Source: Drosophila pseudoobscura
Lineage: Eukaryota; Arthropoda; Insecta; Diptera; Drosophilidae
Assembly: GCF_009870125.1 (NCBI RefSeq)
Contig: NC_046683.1
Span: 63,689,869 to 63,753,868, forward strand
Reading direction: 5' to 3'
DNA length: 64,000 nucleotides
Shown here: positions 10,782-22,072 of the stretch, piece after piece
Position numbering within the stretch: the first letter of the stretch is position 1
Layout of the letters: every line of letters begins with the position of its first letter
Notes under the pieces: model-generated
Databases searched by the model: none
What the model was told of the DNA's origin: nothing
The model's input: the letters and a program-made list of their open reading frames with translations, nothing else
Translations under genes and position numbers: made by a program

Positions 10782-13700
10782 GTAAGTACCTTTCCCCGTT
10801 ACACTTTATCCTTATCAAATATCAGTCTGTAGTCCTTAGTTTGTTTCCTTTTCCTACTCCAAAGTGCTGCCACAAGTTTAACAAAAGGTGAAAGTGTACT
10901 TAGAAAAGGTGTCATGGGCATGGCAAAGATTCAGCTTTCAAAAGCCCCTCTTAGGAAGTGGTATAAAGCCACAGATTAGCTATAGAATAGGGGGCCAAGT
11001 GTCTCCGAAACCTTTTCAATATGACAAGATTTTGAGGATTTAATCAAGAGTTTTTATCGAATGTTTACTACATTTTTGCGACTTTTATGGAATTGTGAAT
11101 AAATATTACAGATTAGAGATCTTTTTAGAATTAATTCAACAATATGTGCCACATTCAAAGCCATTTCGAATGGTGCCAAATAGTCTCTTATAGATCCTTC
11201 AAAAAGCTAAATATTGTAGCGTTTAACTCATGAATTTTTGTATTTTTATTAAATCTTGTTATATTTTTTTGAATCCAAAGGATACATACATACGTCCTTA
11301 AGAATTTTACAATATTTTGGAGCTTAAATTAGTTTGTAATCCTTCGAATAGGTTAAAATTTAGCCACAGGTTTAGTATCTTACAGATGCAAATTAAATGT
11401 ATTATTTTCTATAACAATTTTTACTACAATTTTTAAGTATAAGTATAAGCTCTAACAGCCTTTAACTGCTCATCGTGATTCATTTAAGATTATACATTAA
11501 TTTTTAGAATTTTATAATAATAATTTTGTGTAATTTGAGCTCTGCCCAAATTCGATTGGAGCTGGGAATAATGATCAATATTGAATCCTTAAAGATACAC
11601 TTTCTTCTTGGGGTTACTTCTGTCTCAAAATGCTATCCATATCATAGGGTTACTCTAAGAGTGAGGGTTCTCCAATAGACAACACAAGGCCATAGATGTG
11701 TCCCTATTGCTCAAGTTGTAGCGCGAACTGTATTTATTCTGCGACTTCAGTTGGTAGAGGTTTTCCATTCACTGATTCATGGTTTATTTCACACTTTTAC
11801 AACAAATTCTAGTTATTTTTAATAACTTAAAAGGTTCCTTTTAGAACCCATTTCTTGGAAACATTTTCTTCCTTAACTCCCAAGATATTTCCCTATAACC
11901 AACGGCTGAACGGCTCAGCGGAGTCTCTGCTAAAAGTCAAATATAACCTTTCCTTCTATGCGTATTCCGCGTATATGTACCTTGCCCCAAAGGCAAATCA
12001 GTAGCCGCAGCTTTAGAGCTTAGTCTTCGCTTTGGAATGTGCCATAAATCATTTTCAGTGGCCCAAAAATAAAACGAAAAAAAAGAAGCTGCAGCCCAGG
12101 CAGCGGCAAGACGAAGATCGGCGGCAGAGTGGAGCGGCAGAGTGGAGTGGCTCTTAAGTTAATTTAGTGGCAGATCATTAAAATTATTTGGCGACTTTGA
12201 GAAATTCGAAACAGTAGCCGCACAAAATACCGACAGCCGAACGAATCTTCAAATGGAATATTGGAGCCTGAATGATGGCGAGAATGGAGGATGGGACGAC
12301 GGGTAGATGGGGAGATGGAGACCCGCTGTGTTCATCTGCAGATGTCTCATAAACCCAAAAAAAAAAACAAAAAAAAAGATCCCCAGACAATCGTGATATA
12401 TACTCATACATTTGATTGTATTTTGCTTCTTTTTGGGTTTTATTTTTGTATGAAATTTGTATAATCTGTGAATGCGCATCATATAATGATGCAAAAAATC
12501 AAGATCAGGGCCTGCAAACGACACACTTTTGCTTTTTGTGGCTTCAATTTGAAAGATTTTTAACCCATTGCCAGCTCTGGAAATTTCAAGAACTCTAGAG
12601 CAAAAAAAACGTATGTATACCTGCTGAAAGCCATATGGAAATCTTGATAAATCCTTAAAGCATGCGATTACTGGGGAATTTTTTTTTAAGGAAGAGCCTT
12701 AGGCCTTCTTCGGTTTTTTGTATAGAATTTTCATTCATTTTTGGCTAGAAAGAAGGCTTTTTCCATGTCTACCAAAAAGGGTTTCCTCAGAGCCTATTCC
12801 ACAGGGTTTTTAACCCAAAAATTCTGCAGATTTCAGTAAAAAGTTACTCGTTAATTACAGAAATTTCCTATAGGTGAAGGATTTCCTACGAAAGCAGGAT
12901 TATTTCCCATCGAGGAAAAAGCGCTTCAAACTTAAATTTCAGTTCCCCAATGGGTTAAGGCTCCTCCCATCTGTATCCGTATCTGTATCTGCAGCATTCA
13001 ATTAGCCTCGTTTGAGGCTGGCGACTGTATCTGAGGCTGGAGCTGGAGTTGGAGTTGGGTCTGAGGATTGGCTGGGGGCTGGGGGCCCTGGCGTTGACCA
13101 AGACTAATGCGCACATTTCATGCTGATCGTCGCAGGAATTTCAATTCCAATTCCCATTCCCATTGCCATTCCCCCCTCCGCCTAAGTGAGTTCTCATTTT
13201 GTTGTTGTTTCTTTTGGCTTTTTTGGGTTTTTGGTTTTTGGGGATGGGCCTGAAGACCCCGACCTTTCTGTTGTTGGGGCTGTTGCGTGAATAACTGCGT
13301 TAATTTCCCAAAAGACTTGACAGCGGATGTGGCTACCGATCTGCCATCCTCCAGGGGTATCCCCTCCATTCTTCACTCCTTGGAGGCTCTCCAGCTGTCT
13401 CCACTCTTGAGAGAGAGCATTTATCTCCTCCTAGTCTTACTCTCTGGATTCTTTTTTGCATTTGGCATTCCATTCCATCAGATCTTTGCCTTCTGCCATC
13501 GATCCTCAAACTTTTGGTTTGTTTTTTGGGTTTATCTTGATGTCGCGGCACGTGTATCTTCCGAATGACCATAAATGGTCGCCGAATATGTCCGAATATG
13601 TCCAGTTTTTGGCAACAGGGAGGGGATCGGAGGGGAATATGAATCATTATGAATATTCAATGTGGGGGCCACTCCTCCGCCTTTAAAAAACACTCGAAAA

Positions 13701-16230
13701 TTATGAGCTATGGCTATCATTACAGTTTCTGCTGTGGGTTTCACAGATCTCCATTCTCTCTCTCTCTCTCTCTCTATCTCTTATATCATTTCCTCAATCG
13801 CTGGGTGTATCTCTCTCTCTCGCTCTCTCTCCCGCTGGCTGTCGGAACGGAAGCGAGTTGGCGTTTTCTGCCACATTTTTCCACCGAAAATCAGTTAAAA
13901 ATCAACACAACACAACACAAAAATTTAAAATAGTTTTTCCATGTGGGGGCTGTCCAGCGTTGAGTGCGGCTTGTTAGGCCTCCCCCCCCCCCCTTTCTCT
14001 CCGCCTTTTTATGATATGCAAATCTCCGACGGGAGGGAAAGCGCGGCTTCCAGCTTGGACTTTGATTTTGGTTTTTTTGGATTGATTTTTGATTTTAGGA
14101 GCCCACTCTTTAAGCCATGTCTTTCCCATATTTGGTTGTAATTTTAAATATGCATTTATTATTGGTGGCATGTGGCAGATACGCCTTCTCCCCGCTGTTT
14201 CCCACGAGTTCCATTCAGTTTTCAGCCAATAAAATCAAAGACAGGGAGGTTCCCATTCTAGAAAGATTTTCTATAATTTTTCTTCAATTTTTTCCAAGAA
14301 AAAAAACCTCTCGAATACACCCGGAAATCCTCGCTCGTGATTAAATATTTACTGTATGGAATTATCAATAGTTGCTTTTGGCAAACAACAAAAAGACACA
14401 GGAAAATGCCTAAAAAAAAACTGTTCTTGGCCAAGTCACGAGTTGGCCCCGTGACTCAGAGCCAGAGCCCGTCCGCACTGAATGGCAGACCTGATAAAAC
14501 CCCCAAAATTCTTATCTTCGAGATACTACCACGAAACGGAATGCTCTGCAATTCTGATGAAATTTTTGCGATGTCCGGATTTCCATGGAATTTAAATTCA
14601 ATTTGCAGTGAAAGTAGAAAGCTATCGCTAGATTGGGCTCCAAATGAAATTCGAATGTTTGAATATGGATCTATATGTGTCCCGAAAGACCCCAAGTTGT
14701 TGGTATCTCATGATATGAAAAAATTTGATCTATTTTAGACGGAAATTGTACCCTAGAAGTGGGTCGAATGAGGGTCTTTTCAGTAGTATTGTATCAAGTG
14801 CTCAAATGGCCCCAAAAGAGGACAAAAATAATAAAAGGACAAAGATTATTGGTAGCAAATAATTAAGAGAAAATTGTGGAGGTTTTGGAAGAAAAAAGTG
14901 CCCTAAGAAAGGCTGTATGACCTTTAAACACGTGATTTAGAATTGGCTTCCGATGAGAGCCCACCAAAAAGAAGCGCCGGAAAGAAGACCTTTGAGACCC
15001 TGTTTGACCCTTCAGTGACACGGAAGCTGACGTTGACACAAAGTGGTTCCTGCTGCGATGAAATCACAGATCAGAGAAGGATCCTTTTTGGTATATGTAT
15101 TCGGTTTCATATGGTGCAAAGCCGAATGAGGTCTAGCGTGCCGGTTGCATCTGTCTTCTAAAAGCGTATATCTCTTACGCAAAGCTAAAGGCGAAAGATT
15201 GAAAATTTCAAATTTATAACTAAAGAATATACTTTGAAGAATATATAAAATGAGTTTATAGGCAAAAATGCATACTAGTTTTTGATTTATTTTAAAAGTT
15301 AGGCTCATCATCTATTGGGAGGCACCCTGTATGCACATACATTTGTACACACATATGTATTATTCTTATTTTATTAAAATATATACTTTTATAATCCCTA
15401 TACGAAATTTAAAAAACCTTAAATCGATTTCCAGGCAAAGTAGTCCAACAATTATATATAATATATGTACAATATACAAAATCTACAGAAATCGGTTTTG
15501 ATCGCTATACTTACAGCGCCGCTCAACTGAATGGGTACAACAATTTTCAAAAGTAAAATCTCTATATATTCTGTAAATAAAGTTTTTAAACTGTTTTCAC
15601 TGCCAAAAGTCGAATGAAAACCCAAGAGCAGAGAGCAATTCCCAACAACTTGAATGGTGCCAAGAGTATTCTGTGCTTACTTGTATCTCTATTATTACTG
15701 TAATATTTGTACACCTGTGCTTCTGTTTTCTGAGGAAAGTAATTCTCCAATTACTGCCATTCGAGCCATTGCTCTCCTAGGGTATCTCTAGCTTAGGGTA
15801 TCTCTAGCTTTAGTTTCGTTTTTGTGACTCGTTTTAGCCAAATGTGGAACGCCTCCACGCCCCAATAAAAAGAATCACAAAATGTGGGCAAAGTCGAAAA
15901 ATTCGGAATAAAAAACACCTTATATGGGGTATATTTTTTTTTTTTTTTTGTTTTCTGATTTATGGCGACGAATCGTCTGCGGCGGTAAAAAGTCTTGGAA
16001 AAAATGACCTGCTTTAAGCATTTTTCCAAAGAAAAACCCCCCGAAAAAAAAACTGCAACTTCAACAAAAAAAGCAAAAGAGAAAAAAATATCGAAAATTT
16101 AAACAAATTCAAAAGAAAATATTACCAGAGACGAAACAGAAAAGAAAAACGCTAAAGAAAACCCCAAAAACGAAAAACCCAAAAAGCAAAGACAACATTT
16201 TTGACTTTGCAAAAAGCGAACACACGACGA
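10782..16230. other. Intergenic region, AT-rich, no recognised gene
   Basis: Mostly unique AT-rich DNA from 10.8 to 12.9 kb with nothing supportable in it. Further on are tracts of (TC)n at about 13757-13785 and 13810-13832, a C12 run at 13982-13993, a short coding-looking fragment at about 14943-15161 (see findings), and a 17-bp tandem pair with core TAGGGTATCTCTAGC at about 15778-15812. Very A-rich DNA spans 16030-16200. Frames such as 14337-14738 lack recognisable features. Confidence 0.6.
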
Positions 16231-16480
16231 AGGCCTCCATTCATTATATTCCGTTCCGTTCATTCATAAAAACGACGACGAAGCGAAACGAAACGAAGCG
16301 AAAACACACGCTCTCGCGCTGTCGATTTGCCTGCTCTCTCCCGACGGCCTGGCCCAATTCGCCGCTGCGCTACGCTCTTCGGCTCATTCCGAATCGAATT
16401 CGCTGCGAAAAGAGTTGAGAGGAAATTTGCATGGCCTGGCCTGGCAGGCGACGGCGACGGCGACGGCGAATCTGTGTGAG
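16231..16480. promoter_or_regulatory. GC-richer block, possible promoter-like region
   Basis: After the A-rich DNA, composition shifts to CGAAA/CGACG repeats (16276-16305), CTCTCGCGCTGTCG and (GGCGAC)n (16450-16468). Such blocks with GAGA-type CTCTC motifs often mark Drosophila promoters, but no TATA box, Inr or DPE arrangement could be defined, so the call is weak. Confidence 0.2.
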
Positions 16481-16702
16481 TGTGTGCGTGAGTTGAGCGC
16501 CTATTTTGTATGCTGTGTGTGCCCCCCCATAGTAACTATGATGATGCCTCTCCGCCGCTGCCCCCGCCTCTTTCTCTAGTTCCCCTTTGGAAAGTTCATG
16601 CTAATCTCTGGATCGGCCCCCGCCCTCTAACCATTTCTCTAGTCGCTTAGATTATCTCTGTGTTTACTAGAGCTCTGATTTTTCGAGGCTTGGCTTGCCA
16701 CC

Positions 16703-16753
16703 GACACTCGCACTCACACTCACACTCACACTCGCACTCACACTCACACTCAC
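16703..16753. repeat. (CACTCA)n hexamer microsatellite
   Basis: About eight units of CACTCA with a few CACTCG variants, in a microsatellite-rich stretch. Confidence 0.85.
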
Positions 16754-17264
16754 ATCATCGTGGCTCACACTTAAATCATTCGCTGCTGCTGGAACGCACG
16801 CTTTTTATTTTGTTGTTGTTGTTGTTGTTATATTTTACTTGATTTTTCTGCCCCCCCTCCCATTTGTTGTTTTTCTGTTATGTAGAAGCCAAGAAAAGTG
16901 CTACTGGTTTTTTGAGATTTCGCCACACAGGGTTGTCGAGTCCCCAGTTGTGGGGCACGAGTCTGGTGTCTGTTGGTTCTCTTCGCCGCTCGGCAGCTCT
17001 GCTCCAGCACAGTCTTGTTGTTGGTTTGGCTCTTTCAAAATCATTCACACTTTGAGTGGGGCGAGATGTTTAAATTTTGAGTACGTTTTGAATAGAGAAG
17101 GACAGGCAGTGGAGCGTGGAGTAAGGGAACCCGAAGAGTGCTGCAAAATTGGAGAGAAACGAAAGAAAGCTCACTCAATATTTCCCTTCCAATCTTTCAT
17201 AGTTTCCCCTATGCTGCCTCTCGTTGCTCGGTGTGAATGATTTCTGATTGTCGTGGTCCCACCT

Positions 17265-18300
17265 GATCTCACACACACACACACAGATCCACTCATTCAC
17301 ATGTAGGCCCAACATCTTACCTCATGCAACGCACACACACACACACACACAGAGCGAGAAAGGGAGAGAAACAACATCTTGAATCCACGCATAGACCATC
17401 GTTCGCCTCTCCTTCTCCAGCAGGTCGGTCCGCCACCTCCACCTCCGCCCTCTCCCTCTCCCTCTGACTTCTCCAGCAGCTACTTTCTAGCCTCTCTTTT
17501 AGTGTCGTCGGGTCTCTCCCTCTCTCTCGCTCTCTCTCTCTCTCTCTCTGTGTGTGCGTATTTTTCATTCATATTGTCAGCCAACGCGACGACGCCAGCA
17601 GAGCAGCAGCAGAGCAGAGGTAGCAGCACCGCGTCTCCGTTTTGGTGAAAACAAGCCAGAGGAAAATTTCATTGAGGGAAAAACGTGGATTATATGGAAA
17701 ATGCGACACTCGCTAGGGGGAGGGGGGGGAAAGGGAAGACTGTGGTGTGGCTGGGAGGTGGAGGTGGAGGTGATTGGCAAATTGACGACGAGGAAAATTA
17801 CCAAGTTTATGCACGCAAAGGCCGGAAAAGCGACGGCGGCAGCGGCAGCGGCAGCGACAGCACACCCATTCGTGGAAAACTTGATTCCGATTTGGATTCG
17901 CCGCGTAGGCAAAAGTCTGGTCACAAACGAGGGGGTGCGGGTGGGGAGGGGGAGGAAGGGTGTTTCAGGTAGGGTAGGGTAGGGTGGGGTAGGGGTAGGG
18001 GGCGGTATTGTGGGGAATCCACTTTGCTGTTGTTTGAATTTAAATTTAAATGAATGAAAAAATAAAACTGACATGAATTCGCCTCGACCCCACTGTCTCG
18101 CCCCTCTCTGACATTCTCTTGCCGCCTTCTCCCCTCTTCTTCTCATTCAACCACCACCCCACCCCACCCCACCTCTTCTTCCCTCTTCCCTTGCGACAGC
18201 AGCGCGCCTACAAGTTGGCATATTTTCAATTTCCGTTTTTTTTACACACAAACACACGCACACAGGCAGAGAGAGAGAGAGAGAGAGAGAGGCAGACACA
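17265..18300. repeat. Dense microsatellite / G-rich and C-rich cluster
   Basis: In about 1 kb: (CA)n at 17268-17285 and 17332-17351, (TC)n-(TG)n at 17516-17558, a G-rich tract of GGGTA-type repeats at 17936-18005, a matching CCCCA-type C-rich tract at 18150-18173, and (GA)n at 18269-18292. Repeat-driven reading frames occur on both strands (up to 189 codons) with no protein character. Confidence 0.75.
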
Positions 18301-19215
18301 CAGACACAAAGCTCCACAAACATGAAGAAGGGAGCGAGCAGCAGTGCCGTGGGGGTGGGGGGGCTAGCGGCGGGGTACACACTGTCACAAGAGGGGGTCT
18401 GTTGGGGGGCGACGGCGGCGGCAACGTCCGGTTGGTTTTTAGTACGAAAAGTCGTCGTCGTCGTCGTCGCTCGCTCGCTCTTGCTCTCAACATAGGCCGC
18501 CCGCCCCATTCGTTCCCCTCTCCTCTCCTCCCTCCCTGGGTGTTGGGGAGGGGATCCCAGGGAAGGCCGTTTCATCGCCAGCCATGTGTCTTTGCAACAA
18601 CACAAATTCTGTTGTAGCTGTAATACATACACTCTCTTTGAGTGGGTCTGGTCTGCCTGCTCGCTCTCAATGTTTTGCGTGTGTGTGTGTGTGTTTGAAT
18701 TCGCCTGGCCACTATGGCACGCGATTTCCTGTGCTCTATCTGACTCTCCTTTCCACAACTCCCTACTAATTGGCCTTCTTACAGTCGATTTCTATCTACT
18801 ACTAGCATTTCGTCTTTTCTAATATATTTACTAAAAAATTCACTTAAAACTGCTCTAAAAACGCTTTCAAATCGCTGGTAAAACGCCCATTCAGCAATAG
18901 CACTCACACACAGACATAATTAAGTCACACACACACACACACACACACCCATCGGTATGGTATGGTATGCCTCTCCACTCGCCGCTTTTTGAGAATGAAA
19001 AATTTGTTCAATTAAAAAACAAGGCGAAAGATAGAGAGAGAGAGAGAGAGCGAGATATACAGATACGGCGAATAAACGATCGGCAGCCGGCCTCGCTCTC
19101 ACTCCATCGATTCGCCACAAACACGCTCTCTTCGCTCATTTCGCTAAACAAAAATCTTAATGCTTAACATGAGTGCTTTTTTGATGCTAAGGGGTTTATA
19201 GCCTGCTTTTGTACC

Positions 19216-19257
<42 letters not shown>

Positions 19258-21399
19258 TATGTTGTTTTAGTACTTTTTCGTTGCTGTTCTCAATTCGCTT
19301 CATTTCGCTCTCTTGTATCGCACAAATATCTCACTCAATACCTAACATTTTCTCGACAGCAGCTCAGCAGCATGTTGCATCTAGCATGTCTCGGCAACAT
19401 GCTGTTTGGATTGAGAATTTGTTTCGTCAAATGAAAATATTTAAAATTTTCTGCTGCTTAAAATACAATCGAATCGAAATGTATCGATTTAATTATGATT
19501 TAATTATGATCAGGAAAAAGACGAATTTTTTTGTTTACATGTATGACGGCCCTTTTTAGCACTATTCGTGAAAAAATGATTGGAAAAATGGGATCTGCAT
19601 AGTGTAACCATCGAGACGCATATATGTATCTCTCTCGCTCTCACTGCATGCTCTTCCCACAAGGCTGTCTCTGTGTAAAGTCGAATGTCATAAGACCATA
19701 CAATAATTTGGTCAGAATCATCTTTCTTTACAATACAATCAACAATAAAAAAGATTAAAAAAAAATAATGAAAAAATGTATTATAGCTGATTTAAACAAG
19801 CTTTCACATTAAAGTTAATGAAATATTATATCTTAAGTAAATTTAGAAAATAATATCGGGGACAAATTATACGGAAATATGTGTTTTATTGACTTTTAAT
19901 GTTTAATAATGATCGATGTATTATAATATTGGCCAAGAAGAAGTCCTTTCGCAAACAACATGAGTGGATTTGCCAGCAACATTTTTTAGGGGCCTTAAGA
20001 ACATGTGCACATGAAACTATTATGGGTTATGGGCAGGTATGGACAAGATCACCTCACCTCAGGGCCCTACATGCCATGATTGTTGTAAGATTTTACAAGA
20101 AAGTATTTTGAGCAAGGGGTGAGGAGCCTAGACTGGCCATGCGTTCGATATTTCTGGTCGTTTCACCTGTTTTCCATACCTTTTTCTCTCAGCAACATGA
20201 GTATTGTTGGCCAAGAAACATTTTTGCAAGCCCCGGCAACATTTGGAGCGTGCGCACGGCCTTGCCCCCGCCCCCGCCACCGTTCACGTTGCCCAATCGA
20301 GCTCGTAAAGCGTAAAATCTCTGGCACTTAACATAACAGGGGCTCCTAACATGTTTCGGACAGGGCCCTAAGTTGCTAAGCTGCCGCGCTCTCTTGAGTG
20401 CGTTCGCGTTTCGAGTGGCTTTTTCCCTCACGAATCGGTGGCGGCGGCGGCACAGTGGGAATCATGGGTACATTACATTTTTTGAACTCGGGCCGCGAAC
20501 AATGAAACGACGTGTCGAATTTTTTTTTTAAATTCAGAAAATTACGTTGATTATCCCACTAAAATATCCATACTACTGATATTTTCGACAACAAAAATAA
20601 AGCCAACAACATCAACAAATATTCAACATCCCTGCCGCGGACAAGGAAACAGCAGATAGGATTTTTTTTTTTCAATTCAGAAAAGTCCGTTAATCAAATA
20701 TCCATATTGATATTTTCGGCAAACAACAAAAAAATATCAACCAAATGTCTATGGATTTGTCAATGTTCAAGATCCATTAATTCGCCCCGCCTCGTGCTGA
20801 GAGGTTGCCGCGACTCGACTTCGACTCGAAAATCTACCACTCCTACAAAGATCAAATATTTTTTTTTTTCCAAAACAACACAACAACAATTTTTTTGAAA
20901 CAATATCGTAACAGAAAATACAACAAATATCTGTGTGCAGCGGCAGTAACAACCACAACAACGACAACAACAAGTGAGATCAAATTCTGTGTTTGAATGT
21001 TTTTTTTTTTTGAATGGAATTCCTGCTTCCAATGGAAATAATGTGCCTCTAAAAATGCAAATTGCGCAAAGAAAATCAATGTCTATTTAAACATCAACAA
21101 CCACAAGCAAAAGCAAAAGCAACAGCAACAGCAGCAACAAAATCATAATTCAAATACAAAAACGTGTTGAAAGAGAGAGAGAGAGAGAAAAAAAATGAAA
21201 TAAAAAATTAAAATCAAACAACAACAGTCGCCGTCGCAGCAGCAGCAAACATCTATATATACATATATATATATTTATATATAAAATTGCATAAAAATAT
21301 TTTACACACACACACACACACGCACACACGGAAGGCGAGACGACGACAAACACACAAACACACTCGTACAATCGAGCGACAGAGAGACATACACCGACA
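18301..21399. other. Region upstream of the sty leader, no recognised gene
   Basis: Contents: (TG)n near 18677-18695, (CA)n at 18926-18949, (GA)n at 19032-19050 and 19221-19255, an 11-bp inverted repeat at 19368-19404, and two related segments near 19930-19990 and 20190-20240 that share NTTGGCCAAGAAR and GCAACATTT strings. GC-rich DNA spans 20250-20460, and A/C-rich leader-like DNA with AACAAC runs spans 20700-21250. The sty promoter is probably in or near this region, but no start site can be fixed. Confidence 0.5.
19221..19255. repeat. (GA)n microsatellite, 35 bp
   Basis: The longest uninterrupted GAGA run of the window. It is a potential GAGA-factor or CLAMP-type site. Confidence 0.9.
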
Positions 21400-22072
21400 C
21401 ACACCGACAGGCGACGACGTGGCCCCCGTTTCCCGAGAGATCGTGTGAGCGTCGCTGTCGACGTCGACGTACATACGGTTACCGTTTCGTTCCCGTTCCG
21501 ATCGATCGTTCAAAAAATCGTATATTATTTATTATTCTTAACAACAAAAATAATAACAAAATCAAACAACGCGGGAGACCAATATCGAAACCAGACGCTG
21601 TTCGCAGTTCGCAGTTCGCAGCTCGCAGCTCGCAGTTGGCGTCGCAGCTGCAGTCAGCGTCAACGGCAGCGTCAGGCGTCCGGCGTCAGGCGTCATCGTT
21701 TTTGTGTTAATTAAATTTACTTTTGTGAATGAAATGCGAAAAAGAGCAAAGCGAAAAATCATTTTTAATAAATGCTAAATAAAATCCAACAACAACAAAC
21801 ATATATATATCTGGAATATATATATACGCATATGTATAGATCGGCAGATCGTGTATAACAAAAAAAAAACAACAACAACAAGAAAAGAGGAGATCTTGAA
21901 CCCCCGAAATCCGAACCAGCAAAAAGTGCCTGTATCTACTATCTTTTGGATTACATTTTTTTTTTTGTATATCTACAACACGAAACCCAGTGCCAGAAAA
22001 GGATTATATCTAGCGGATATATATGTTGATTTATTACGGAATAAATTGCACGGATTGCTATTGAAAATCAAT
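21400..22072 (+). other. sty: Probable sty 5' untranslated exon (5' end uncertain)
   Basis: This leader-like exon has AACAAC/AAAAC-rich sequence, a short tandem of GCAGTTC/GCAGCTC units (about 21600-21640) and a strong donor, AATCAAT|GTAAGT, with GT at 22073-22074. The next good acceptor in front of a known coding exon is GTTTACAG at 36576, before the sty leader, so the two would splice over a 14.5 kb intron. That sty uses this exon is inferred from the signals and spacing, not from RNA. The true 5' end may lie further left, since leader-like sequence continues to about 20.8 kb. Confidence 0.45.

Noticed and set aside
17577..18146. 189-codon minus-strand frame
   Set aside because: Driven by the C-rich complement of the GGGTA repeats and a (CGG/GCA) triplet tract.
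19368..19404. microRNA precursor
   Set aside because: Only 11 bp pair perfectly and pairing does not extend to a 22-bp stem, so it is too short for a miRNA hairpin.
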